Assembly (NCBI GenBank): GCA_900544225.1 | Contig: UQUD01000106.1 | Coordinates: 1-6,295 of the forward strand | Length of the DNA: 6,295 nt | DNA from: an uncultured Collinsella sp. | GTDB lineage: Bacteria; Actinomycetota; Coriobacteriia; Coriobacteriales; Coriobacteriaceae | Reading direction: 5' to 3' | Shown here: in pieces, positions 1 through 6,295 of the stretch | How positions within the stretch are numbered: position 1 is the stretch's first letter | Layout: each line of letters starts with the position of its first letter | Position numbers and translations under genes: made by a program | Notes under the pieces: generated by a model | The model's database searches: none | Told to the model about the DNA's origin: nothing | The model's input: the letters and a program-made list of their open reading frames with translations, nothing else

Positions 1-91
1 CGACAAGGCCGGCGCCTGCCGCGGCGAGGGCTGCTGCGGCTGCCGTAAGGGGAGCGTTGACGTCGCCCGTGCCCGCAAGCGCGCCCGCTTT
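1..91 (-). other. In-frame cell-wall sorting signal lying just beyond the stop codon of the surface protein (partial, runs off window)
   Basis: Read on the minus strand in the same frame as the upstream 1401-residue protein, the codons directly after its TGA give KAGALAGTGDVNAPLTAAAA and then LAAAGAGLV up to the window edge. LAGTGD (codons at 79-62) is an LPxTG-type sortase motif with Ala in place of Pro. It is followed by a short polar stretch and an Ala/Leu/Gly/Val hydrophobic run, which is the usual order of a sorting signal. The expected basic tail would lie outside the window. No start codon or ribosome binding site precedes it, so it is not a separate gene. It is best read as the original C-terminus of the surface protein, cut off by a nonsense codon or reached only by readthrough. 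Motif and order are seen directly; the anchoring role is inferred from the family of sortase substrates. Confidence 0.8.
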
Positions 92-3000
92 TCAGGAGCG
101 CTTGTTATTGCCGTGGTCCTTGCCACTGCCGGAGCTGCTTCCGCCGGAGCCGCCGCTCTCGTCAGTACCGCCGCCACTCGAGCCGCCATCGCCGTCTGCT
201 GTCATCGGGGCGTCGTGAAGTCCTGTCGTATCCGCGCTGTCGCATACGCCGACCTGAACTTCTGAGCGTTCGCATGCCGCGTCGGGCACATGAAGCTCGT
301 GCAGTATGGCACCCAGCGCCGAGTTTGCGCCCGGTCGAATTTCCTCGAGCGTTACGGGGTCGAGCGCCACCAGATTACGCGCCTTCGCATACAGCGTTAC
401 GCGTTTGCCCACTTCGTCGCTCCAACTCTCGGGGATGGCGAAGTTCATGCGAAACTGTGCCGTGCAACCCGGTGCCAGCACGGCGTTGCCGTTGTCGGCT
501 ACCAGCGGGTGCGTTGCAAAATGCGTGCCCAGCGTCTCGAGCGCGTACTTCACGTGTGCCATGTCGTTAGCCGAAGCGTCCTCGGCAAGCTCCGGATCGT
601 AGATCGATGCCATGCGTGCGTTCGCTCCGAACCCGATGGATGCGCTGGAGAACGGCTGGTTGGAGCCCTCTCGGTACAGATCAATCGTTCCGGCGGTGAG
701 CAGCGTGTTGCCGTCGTTTCGCACCGTTACCATGAAGGATTCGCCTGCCGCTCCGGGCACCACCGCGCCCGAGGTAGCGACCGCGCCTGTCGGCGTCGCG
801 CATGCCACCAGAGGCACTTCTATGCCGTGCAGCTCCGCCTCGCTCTGCTCGGCACTCACAATGTGCGTGGCGAGCGCCGAGAGCATGCCGCCCGACGTCA
901 AAAACGTCGTTATCTGATCGACGGGGTGGTCGAGCTCACACATCACGAACGGTTCTGTGAACAGATCGCCTTCCAAGACGCTGGCGAAGATACGGAAGTG
1001 CTTGCCCATCACCGCTACCGGGTTGCCTTCTTCGTCGTAGGTCTGTCCCACCTTGCCGTCGGTGTTCTCTACGTACATCACGCACCGGCCGTTGTTGCTC
1101 GCGCTGAACGACGCCGGACCACAGCCCGCGGCGCCCACGGGCTCCGACGCAAATGCCTTCGCGCCTCGTGTCCAAGTAATATGCTGCAGCTGCTCGTCGA
1201 CGGTAGCCAAAAAGCCCGTGTGCTGCGGCCACGGCACCGCATGGGGCACTGTGGCATCTGGCGACATAACGCCCCAACCCGCAATAGACCGGCCGATCAC
1301 GGCGTACGATGCGCAGCCACAACCGCTTGCAGTCTCGTATGCAACGGGCACCACCATTTTTCCGTTGATATTCTCGGGCGCGCCCAGCTCGATGCTCGAC
1401 GGTGCCTGCGGAAAGCGGAGGACCTGACGGAATGTGAGGCTGTCGCCCAAATCGTCCGACCACAGGGTAAAGCACTCGAGCGCGACCTCTGCCTCGGTGC
1501 CCAACGCCTTCTCGGCGGTGGCTCCGCGGCGATGGAGGTAGGCACCCGACAGGCGCCCGTCGACCAGCGTCTTACCCACCGTGATACGCGGGCACTGCAG
1601 GCAATGGTAGCCATCCTCTTGCAGGCGGCCGCGCGAGATGCTGCGCCATGACGTATGCGACACCACGCGGATCTCGTCATTACTTATACGCAGGCGCACA
1701 ACGGACAGTATGCCGGATGTGCTCGCCGTATCGAAAAAGGTGTTGTCGCCGGCGGGGCGCTCGCCCGAGACCAGCAGCACGTAGGCGTCTTGGTTTCCTC
1801 TTCCGTCCGTATATTCCACCACGTCGAAGTCGTAATCGAATATGCCGCTGCGCTCCACGTCGCCCTCGCCAAACCCAAGGGGGAAGTCCACGGGCGTGGG
1901 AGCGGACCACGTGCCGTTCGTTTTTGTATGCACCACCAGGCGCGAGCGACCATTCTCGCCGTAGCGCACCGAGGCGATACGGAACAGGCACTCCACGCCG
2001 GCGATCATCGCCAGCTTCATGTGGGCTTCGCTGAGCACGCCAGCAAACAGCACATTGTCGCTCGAGGGCTTGATGCCGCCTCGCTCATCCTCCGACACGC
2101 CGGAAGAATTGGCGTTGGGGTCCGCAGCGGCGTCCTTCGCCTGCCCGATATAGGTGTACTTATACATCGGCGCGGCGTTTTCGTCGTTCTCTATCAGTGC
2201 GTGGACGAAATGCTCGATCTGCCCCGTGTCGTCGCTTTCTGCATCTGCCTCGAGCTCAATGCGCGTGACCGCTTGATCCCAATCGCGCACGACAGACGCG
2301 ACGTTTACAGCAGTGGCCTTAACCTCGGCGCGTGCGAGCAGCTCGGCGTTGGTGACGATGGTGGCCGATGCGATAAATTGCGGCACGCCGCCCGCCTCGA
2401 TATTGCCGGGCGTGCCGAAGCGGGCATCCAACGTGTAAGGCGTATCTCCACCCAATGCGAGCTCAGAGCGCTGGAGCACATACTGGTTGCCATTGTTCAC
2501 CGACATATTCCACGAATCGAGGAGTGTGGGCCACGACCCCGACCAAGCCTTGGTGGTCCACTTGAACATTACGAACTGGAGTATCACATCGACATCGACG
2601 TCTGCACCTACGCGCAGTCGCGGAAGCTGGTGTCCATCTGCCTTCTCGTACCCAATGAACAGCGTGAGGGACGCGGCGCCGCGCACGGCAGACGAAGCGA
2701 CGCCTGCAACGCCGGCGCCAAAGGTGACGGCAAGCCCGATCTGGATGGTGAACGAGCCCGAGGTGTTGGAATAGTCGAGCGAAATGTTTTTGAAGAACGC
2801 CGCACCGCTGCCGTGCGTGTGGGCGCCCACGGCGAGCGCCAGTTTTGCCAGCACCCAGGGGTTGACGTTGAGGAAAAGCGGCACCGGTCCCAGGGTAAAC
2901 TGCTCGGTCCAATTGAGGTCGGTTCTTACCTGGAAGAGGGCCTTGATATTGCCGTATGCGGGGTCGTTGTTGTTGCCCCAGGTTTTACCCACCCAGTCGT

Positions 3001-4297
3001 AGGCGAGCGAGCCGTACACCTGTGTGGCGATATCCATCGTGAACAGCAGCGTGCAATGGTGGCGAAGGAGCTTGGTGTTCCTTGGGTCGGTGCCCGAACC
3101 GGCACTCATGCTCTTGTACTGATTCCACTTCCCCTCCATTTCGTCGAGGTAGCGGTTTGCCTGCTTGGCACCCGACTCGCGCGGTGACTTCTTCCAATAC
3201 TCCGGATCCGGATTGCCCGAATCGTTCATATAGCTGGCTGGTTTGTATCCTCCGCCAAACAGCACGTATCCAGCAAACGAGAAATCGAAAAGGATCGGAA
3301 ATGTGGGCATCCAACACGTGAACTTATTACCACCGATGCCGGGAAACGATGCGGGGAAATCAAACGGAGTGATCTCTTGGTCCATGGTAGTGGGGACGAT
3401 AGTGGTCGAGCCCGATTCCGCCTTGGAAGCCGGTGCGGTGGCAACGCCCATGGGGGACGAGAGCGTGTAGGTTTTACCCTGGTAGTCGAGCACAAAGCGC
3501 AGTTTGCATCCTTCTTCCAGAATGCCCGACGCCGCATCGAGGAACTTGTCCTCGAGCGAGAACGTCGCCAGATTATCCGCACCCGATGCGCTGGCCTTGA
3601 CCTGGCCAATCTGCGTGACGGTTTCGGGTGAGCTGCCCGCAGCGGGCATCACATTATTGATATGCAACGTTGCCTGCCCGCCCTGCGGCAGATGGGCCTG
3701 CACGGTAAAAGCGTGCGTGTCGGGCTGATCGTTTGCTGCTTCGTCCGCTGGCATTGCCATAAACGTGGCGTCGGCGTACTGGATGTCCCATTCGTCGAAC
3801 GTGAGCTGTCGAAAGTACGGCTCGCCGTCGGAAAGCGGACGCGTGGGCGCGGTTATGGCGGTGCCGCCCTGAATACGCGCAAGGGGAATCTCGACATCAC
3901 GGTAGCCCGCCATGCTAATGGAGATGCCGCCGTTAAAGTCGTACGCGTCGAGAAGCGTTGCCTCGTCCACGTAGCCTTCCGAAAGAGGGGCGACCTCAAA
4001 GATAGCCGTACCCTCGTCGTCGGTAGTGGCGGAAAGCTGTTTGCCCGCGGCATAACGCGACGCGAGCGTGACCTGGGCTCCCTTGATGGGCGTATTCTTG
4101 TTGGCGACGTCGACCACGACCACACCGAACATGGTGCGCGAGAGAACGAGCACCTTGAAGGGGTCTTCTTCGTCGGCATAGGCCTCGGTGGGGGCGAATG
4201 GCAGTATGAAGGCGTTTGCGCTGCCCGGCACGCGAGGCAGCATGATGGCTGCCAGCGAGGATGCTCCGGCGATAAGTAACGAACGGCGATCAAGCAT
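92..4297 (-). CDS. Large Tat-type exported surface protein, 1401 residues, stop codon directly before its sorting signal
   Basis: I do not recognise a named family for the whole protein. Start chosen at the ATG at 4297: GGGAG lies 7 bases upstream and the product then begins with a compact signal peptide MLDRRSLLIAGASSLAAIML, which has twin arginines (R4-R5), a hydrophobic core and possible cleavage after ANA (29) or AYA (41). A TTG further upstream at 4378 has no ribosome binding site and would bury this signal. Residues about 46-160 look like a carboxypeptidase-regulatory or Ig-like domain (PIKGAQVTLASRY, then TTDDEGTAIFEV). Residues about 310-600 are a Gly/aromatic-rich, strand-like core of unknown fold with a hydrophobic patch near 470-492. 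Residues about 740-1150 look strand-rich, possibly propeller-like. Residues about 1175-1330 resemble a CARDB-type domain (ESFMVTVRNDGNTLL). Residues about 1365-1401 are a Ser/Gly/Asp-rich, wall-spanning-type linker ending NNKRS, then TGA. As written the product would be exported but not anchored. The domain calls are by eye; the reading frame and the export signal are secure. Confidence 0.9.
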   Translation of the reverse strand: MLDRRSLLIAGASSLAAIMLPRVPGSANAFILPFAPTEAYADEEDPFKVLVLSRTMFGVVVVDVANKNTPIKGAQVTLASRYAAGKQLSATTDDEGTAIFEVAPLSEGYVDEATLLDAYDFNGGISISMAGYRDVEIPLARIQGGTAITAPTRPLSDGEPYFRQLTFDEWDIQYADATFMAMPADEAANDQPDTHAFTVQAHLPQGGQATLHINNVMPAAGSSPETVTQIGQVKASASGADNLATFSLEDKFLDAASGILEEGCKLRFVLDYQGKTYTLSSPMGVATAPASKAESGSTTIVPTTMDQEITPFDFPASFPGIGGNKFTCWMPTFPILFDFSFAGYVLFGGGYKPASYMNDSGNPDPEYWKKSPRESGAKQANRYLDEMEGKWNQYKSMSAGSGTDPRNTKLLRHHCTLLFTMDIATQVYGSLAYDWVGKTWGNNNDPAYGNIKALFQVRTDLNWTEQFTLGPVPLFLNVNPWVLAKLALAVGAHTHGSGAAFFKNISLDYSNTSGSFTIQIGLAVTFGAGVAGVASSAVRGAASLTLFIGYEKADGHQLPRLRVGADVDVDVILQFVMFKWTTKAWSGSWPTLLDSWNMSVNNGNQYVLQRSELALGGDTPYTLDARFGTPGNIEAGGVPQFIASATIVTNAELLARAEVKATAVNVASVVRDWDQAVTRIELEADAESDDTGQIEHFVHALIENDENAAPMYKYTYIGQAKDAAADPNANSSGVSEDERGGIKPSSDNVLFAGVLSEAHMKLAMIAGVECLFRIASVRYGENGRSRLVVHTKTNGTWSAPTPVDFPLGFGEGDVERSGIFDYDFDVVEYTDGRGNQDAYVLLVSGERPAGDNTFFDTASTSGILSVVRLRISNDEIRVVSHTSWRSISRGRLQEDGYHCLQCPRITVGKTLVDGRLSGAYLHRRGATAEKALGTEAEVALECFTLWSDDLGDSLTFRQVLRFPQAPSSIELGAPENINGKMVVPVAYETASGCGCASYAVIGRSIAGWGVMSPDATVPHAVPWPQHTGFLATVDEQLQHITWTRGAKAFASEPVGAAGCGPASFSASNNGRCVMYVENTDGKVGQTYDEEGNPVAVMGKHFRIFASVLEGDLFTEPFVMCELDHPVDQITTFLTSGGMLSALATHIVSAEQSEAELHGIEVPLVACATPTGAVATSGAVVPGAAGESFMVTVRNDGNTLLTAGTIDLYREGSNQPFSSASIGFGANARMASIYDPELAEDASANDMAHVKYALETLGTHFATHPLVADNGNAVLAPGCTAQFRMNFAIPESWSDEVGKRVTLYAKARNLVALDPVTLEEIRPGANSALGAILHELHVPDAACERSEVQVGVCDSADTTGLHDAPMTADGDGGSSGGGTDESGGSGGSSSGSGKDHGNNKRS

Positions 4298-4312
4298 TTT
4301 TGGGCTCCCATC
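4298..4312 (-). promoter_or_regulatory. Ribosome binding site that decides the start of the surface-protein gene
   Basis: On the minus strand the bases just before the ATG at 4297 read GGATGGGAGCCCAAAA; GGGAG sits 7 bases from the ATG. No comparable purine run precedes the upstream TTG at 4378. This, together with the twin-arginine signal peptide that then starts at residue 1, fixes the start. Confidence 0.75.
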
Positions 4313-4330
4313 CTGCAAATATCGGAGGAA

Positions 4331-4336
4331 ATAATC
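4331..4336 (-). promoter_or_regulatory. Weak -10-like element upstream of the surface-protein gene
   Basis: GATTAT on the minus strand resembles a sigma-70 -10 hexamer and would place the transcript start roughly 25-30 bases before the ATG at 4297. There is no recognisable -35 element at the right spacing (the position reads CGGGGC). That would fit a promoter needing an activator, such as the LuxR-type protein encoded just upstream, but the match is weak and could be chance. Confidence 0.25.
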
Positions 4337-4404
4337 CAATTTTGCGAGAAGGCGCCCCGTGGCGGTAGTGCCGTTCAAGGGTCAAAATGTCCAAATTGAT
4401 CGAG

Positions 4405-4432
4405 CGAAGCGCCGGGTTCCGGAACGCGTTCG
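4405..4432 (-). terminator. GC-rich hairpin between the LuxR-type gene and the surface-protein gene (terminator, attenuator or operator)
   Basis: On the plus strand CGAAGCG (4405-4411) can pair with CGCGTTCG (4425-4432) with one bulged base, and CCGG (4412-4415) with CCGG (4419-4422) around a GTT loop, giving about 11 base pairs interrupted by small bulges. It begins about 20 bases after the LuxR-type stop codon, a typical place for a terminator. There is no clear U-tract after it on the minus strand, so intrinsic termination may be weak. The same stretch contains overlapping perfect palindromes GTTCCGGAAC (4416-4425) and GAACGCGTTC (4422-4431), so a protein-binding site is an alternative reading. 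Confidence 0.4.
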
Positions 4433-4453
4433 ATACGCTTGGCAGTCCGGTCG

Positions 4454-5458
4454 CTAACGTAACATATGCGCGACCAGCTCGGCGCGTGTGCCGATGCCAA
4501 GCTTTGCGTATACGCCGGATAGGCGGTTTTTGACGGTGCCCGGCGATACTCCCATATGGCGTGCGATTTCGGCGTTGGTCCACCCACGACAGGCGAGCAT
4601 GGCCATGGTGAATTCCGTGGTCGTTAGATCGTCGGCCACGTCCTCGCCCGAATCGGGGTTGTGGATGTGCCGCCAGCCGTAGCTGAAGCGGTACGTGATC
4701 TCGATGATGCGCGCGAAGTCGTCAGGGTATTGCGTTTTTAGGCATGCCTCGATAAGCCCCTGTAAAAGGCCGTGATGCTCGCCAATGAGCTCGATAAGGC
4801 CGTCGGGACGCGCAATGTTCCAAGCGGTTCCGAAGTGTGCCTTTGCGGCGTCGATGTCCTTGAGGCTCATGCATGCCATGGAAGCTGCCAGGTGCAGGAA
4901 CAGTTCCGAGATCGGATAGCTTCCCTGTTTCATGATCAGGGCGTTTTCCGCCATGCCCAGACTGCGGCCGTATTCGCCGTGCAGATACAAGGCGTGCGCC
5001 ATCACGTAGCTGGCGAACAGGCGCAGGCCTTCGGGCAGATGCGCCGCAAGTGGATAAAACTCTTCGGCGGAATACGGGGAAGGCAAGTGCAGCAGGACGC
5101 TCGCGGCCGAGGCGAACAGGATATGCGTGGCGTGGACGGCGGGCGATTCCTCGTCAGCCGGCGTATCGAGGATGCCAGCAAGGCACCGGCGGGCGTCGGC
5201 GATACGGTTGAGCGACAGGCTGGCGTATCCGCAGATAAAGCATGCGGAATAGCGCAGTGCGGGGTCGGTGGCGTCAAGATAGGGGCGCGCCGTCTTGGCA
5301 GCGAGGGTGGCCTGTCCGCGAAAGTACAGCGCTTCTGCCGTGGCAATGGTGCGCGAATCGGGGTCGGAAATGCCTGCAACTGCAGCGTCAATCTGCCCCG
5401 GCACAAAGGCGGTGCACATCAACGGCATGGGAACGCATGGGTAACCATCGCAGTCCAT
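4454..5458 (-). CDS. LuxR-family transcriptional regulator with TPR-like helical N-terminal region, 334 residues
   Basis: A DNA-binding response-type regulator acting in the cytoplasm. Residues about 278-334 form a clear LuxR/GerE helix-turn-helix: LTTTEFTMAML, then NAEIARHMGVSPGTVKNRL, then YAKLGIGTRAEL, with the conserved Glu, the TVKN recognition helix and the KLG-x-x-x-R-x-EL ending. The preceding 250 residues are Ala/Leu-rich and helical, with TPR-like segments (for example residues about 75-95 and 160-190), recalling the helical sensor arms of MalT-like LuxR regulators. There is no receiver domain, no autoinducer domain and no membrane segments. Start at the ATG at 5458, with GGGAG 7 bases upstream; a longer reading from an ATG at 5614 has no ribosome binding site and adds a composition unlike the rest. 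Stop codon is TAG. Same strand as the large surface protein 156 bp downstream, so it is its likely regulator (inference). The ligand is unknown. Confidence 0.9.
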   Translation of the reverse strand: MDCDGYPCVPMPLMCTAFVPGQIDAAVAGISDPDSRTIATAEALYFRGQATLAAKTARPYLDATDPALRYSACFICGYASLSLNRIADARRCLAGILDTPADEESPAVHATHILFASAASVLLHLPSPYSAEEFYPLAAHLPEGLRLFASYVMAHALYLHGEYGRSLGMAENALIMKQGSYPISELFLHLAASMACMSLKDIDAAKAHFGTAWNIARPDGLIELIGEHHGLLQGLIEACLKTQYPDDFARIIEITYRFSYGWRHIHNPDSGEDVADDLTTTEFTMAMLACRGWTNAEIARHMGVSPGTVKNRLSGVYAKLGIGTRAELVAHMLR

Positions 5459-5732
5459 CTTCCATCTCCCAACAGCTGGCAACAATAGCAGCAATTGTAC
5501 TCCTGTTGTTCGGGACTGGAATTTGTGGGTATCGCCGACGATTATGCCGAACGTATAAAGGAAGACTAGCGGCTCTCTTGAACCCGAGGTCGAAGGGGGC
5601 GTTGTACAAGGCATATGGGGCCGAGTGGAAGTGGATCAAAAGAGCGTTACTTGACGTTTCATGCATAATGCCAACCGCCCCGCGACATCACGTTCGCAGC
5701 GCGCAGGGGCCGGAGAATCTTCGCGATGAGAG
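5459..5732. other. Divergent intergenic region, no gene seen
   Basis: This stretch separates the minus-strand LuxR-type gene from the plus-strand PadR-type gene. I find no credible gene in it: a 22-codon plus-strand reading at 5668-5736 lacks a ribosome binding site, and the upstream extension of the LuxR-type frame lacks one too. The bases just before the LuxR-type ATG (5459-5472) carry its GGGAG ribosome binding site. A convincing promoter for the LuxR-type gene is not visible; CATAAT (5546-5541) and TATACG (5557-5552) on the minus strand are possible -10 elements without good -35 partners. Confidence 0.6.
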
Positions 5733-5761
5733 TTGACGTCTAATACCTTGCATCGTATAGT
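5733..5761 (+). promoter_or_regulatory. Near-consensus sigma-70 promoter of the PadR-HAAS operon
   Basis: TTGACG (5733-5738) and TATAGT (5756-5761) are separated by exactly 17 bases. Each hexamer differs from the consensus at one position. Transcription would begin near 5768, giving a leader of about 30 bases before the ATG at 5799. Such a strong promoter in front of a PadR-family repressor suggests that it is held down by autoregulation. Confidence 0.8.
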
Positions 5762-5780
5762 GTGTATAGCATAGTATATG
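5756..5780 (+). promoter_or_regulatory. AT-rich repeat/dyad overlapping the -10 element, candidate PadR operator
   Basis: The AT-rich stretch contains two TATAG direct repeats (5756-5760 and 5765-5769), an imperfect dyad spanning 5757-5777 (ATAGTG at one end, TAGTAT at the other) and a short perfect dyad CATA-GTA-TATG (5770-5780). It covers the -10 hexamer and the likely transcript start, where a repressor would block the polymerase. PadR proteins are known to bind AT-rich dyads in their own promoters; that this one does so here is inferred. Confidence 0.45.
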
Positions 5781-5785
5781 ACGAG

Positions 5786-5798
5786 AGGAGGTGTGCGG
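5786..5798 (+). promoter_or_regulatory. Strong Shine-Dalgarno that decides the PadR start
   Basis: AGGAGG (5786-5791) stands 7 bases before the ATG at 5799. An in-frame ATG at 5778 lies upstream of this site and inside the candidate operator, so it is not the start. Confidence 0.85.
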
Positions 5799-6119
5799 AT
5801 GGAGGCCCAGATGAAGCGCGGCTTCCTGGAGGCCTGCGTGCTCGCGGCCGTCTCCGGCGAGGAGTCCTACGGCTACCAGATCGTGAAGGACGTGCCGGCG
5901 AGCATGGGGCTCACGGAGTCGACGCTCTACCCGCTGCTCAAGCGCCTGGAGAAGGCCGGGTGCATCACGGCGCGCTCTGCCGAGCACAACGGGCGGCTGC
6001 GCCGGTACTACCGCATCACGGACGATGGGCGTGCGCGCATCGAGGAGTTCCTGGCCGAGTGGCCGTCCGTACGGGAGATTTACGCATACGTTGAGGGGGC
6101 GCACCATGACGCGCGATGA
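5799..6119 (+). CDS. PadR-family transcriptional regulator, 106 residues
   Basis: A small winged helix-turn-helix repressor. The PadR hallmarks are all visible: KRGFLEACVLAAV at the start of helix 1, the SYGYQI motif (residues 23-28), the recognition-helix segment TESTLYPLLKRLEKAG (39-54), and the wing with RRYYRITDDGR (69-79, roughly). The length matches the short PadR subfamily, which dimerises through the C-terminal helix. Start at 5799 is set by a strong Shine-Dalgarno. The last 14 bases overlap the start of the next gene, so the two are in one operon and probably translationally coupled. A consensus-like promoter with an AT-rich dyad lies just upstream, consistent with autorepression. 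Only 9 of 106 codons end in A or T, and none of the first 59, unlike the LuxR-type gene. The inducing signal is unknown; envelope stress or toxic compounds are common for the family. Confidence 0.95.
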   Translation: MEAQMKRGFLEACVLAAVSGEESYGYQIVKDVPASMGLTESTLYPLLKRLEKAGCITARSAEHNGRLRRYYRITDDGRARIEEFLAEWPSVREIYAYVEGAHHDAR

Positions 6120-6295
6120 GTTTCTGGGCCGGTTGGGCGAGCTGCTTGCCTGCCTGCCGGCCGAGCAGGTGGAGGAGACCAAGGCGTTCTATGCGGAGGC
6201 CATCGCCGACCGCATGGAGGACGGTATGAGCGAGGAGGAGGCCGTGGCCGCCATGGGCGCCCCCGGCGAGGTTGCCGAGGCCACGCTCGACGACC
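6106..6295 (+). CDS. HAAS/DUF1700-type protein, N-terminal part (cut by window end)
   Basis: The first 63 residues begin MTRDEFLGRLGELLACLPAE and continue through an acidic helical stretch to EEEAVAAMGAPGEVAEATLDD. This is the pattern of the HAAS/DUF1700 helical domain: a short helix beginning with an M-x-x-x-EFL-type start, a conserved LP, an F/Y-Y-A-E-A-I helix, and an E-x-A-V-x-x-M/L-G-x-P-x-E-V-A motif. Proteins of this kind usually continue into membrane helices and are encoded directly after PadR regulators, as here; they are thought to act as the regulator's membrane-side partner, but the biochemical role is not settled. GAGGGGG (6093-6099) is the ribosome binding site, 6 bases from the ATG, inside the PadR gene. 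The remainder lies outside the window, so the membrane part is not seen. Confidence 0.85.
   Translation, partial: MTRDEFLGRLGELLACLPAEQVEETKAFYAEAIADRMEDGMSEEEAVAAMGAPGEVAEATLDD

Noticed and set aside
92..94. UGA as a sense codon through an alternative genetic code or selenocysteine
   Set aside because: No other in-frame TGA occurs in the 1401-codon frame, Trp is encoded by TGG throughout, and the PadR-type gene ends sensibly at TGA; no selenocysteine-type stem was seen in the few bases available.
2..262. Plus-strand Cys-rich reading at the left edge (GACRGEGCCGCRKG) that resembles a metal-binding C-terminus
   Set aside because: It is the exact codon-aligned antisense of the sorting signal and the Ser/Gly linker, whose minus-strand reading is far more coherent.
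290..3187. Two long plus-strand open frames (290-1651 and 1655-3187) antisense to the surface-protein gene
   Set aside because: They lack ribosome binding sites and recognisable domains, are rich in Arg/His/Cys, and are explained as shadows of a high-GC coding strand.
4298..4335. Possible stem hiding the surface-protein ribosome binding site (TCCT with AGGA)
   Set aside because: Only four base pairs over an eleven-base loop; too weak to propose a switch.
4298..4378. Upstream extension of the surface protein to a TTG at 4378
   Set aside because: No ribosome binding site before the TTG, and it places 27 residues before a tidy twin-arginine signal peptide whose own ATG has a good GGGAG.
5459..5614. 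Upstream extension of the LuxR-type protein to an ATG at 5614
   Set aside because: No purine-rich site before it, and the added residues do not look like part of the family; the ATG at 5458 has GGGAG at the right spacing.
5668..5736. 22-codon plus-strand reading in the intergenic region
   Set aside because: No ribosome binding site, and it runs into the PadR promoter.

Overview
The window looks like chromosomal DNA from a high-GC Gram-positive bacterium, most likely a gut-associated member of class Coriobacteriia (Collinsella, Olsenella or Eggerthella relatives). The reasons are the G+C-rich codon use, a PadR regulator followed by a HAAS/DUF1700 gene, a soluble LuxR-type regulator, and a very large secreted protein ending in a Ser/Gly-rich linker next to an LPxTG-like sorting motif (LAGTGD). 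The taxonomy is an inference from these features, not a database match.

Layout. On the minus strand, read right to left: a LuxR-family transcription factor (5458-4454) with a TPR-like helical body and a C-terminal GerE-type helix-turn-helix; a 156-bp gap with a strong GC-rich dyad (4405-4432); then a 1401-residue exported protein (4297-92) with a twin-arginine-type signal peptide. Straight after this protein's TGA stop, in the same frame, minus-strand bases 91-1 encode a textbook start of a cell-wall sorting signal: KAG, then LAGTGD, then an Ala/Leu-rich hydrophobic run leaving the window. One in-frame UGA therefore separates a surface protein from its wall anchor. On the plus strand, after a 340-bp divergent intergenic region, lies a PadR-family regulator (5799-6119) with a near-consensus sigma-70 promoter (TTGACG, 17-bp spacer, TATAGT). 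It overlaps by 14 bp the start of a HAAS/DUF1700-type gene cut by the window end.

How the parts may work together. The LuxR-type regulator lies just upstream of the surface-protein gene on the same strand, so it is the obvious candidate regulator, either through co-transcription or through the dyad in the gap. The PadR-HAAS pair is a separate, divergently transcribed envelope-response type module with a clearly different codon composition. The most notable point is the stop codon between the secreted protein body and its sorting signal. It could be a fresh nonsense mutation turning a wall-anchored protein into a released one, an assembly error, or stop-codon readthrough producing both forms. 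No RNA genes, CRISPR arrays, insertion sequences or phage features were seen.
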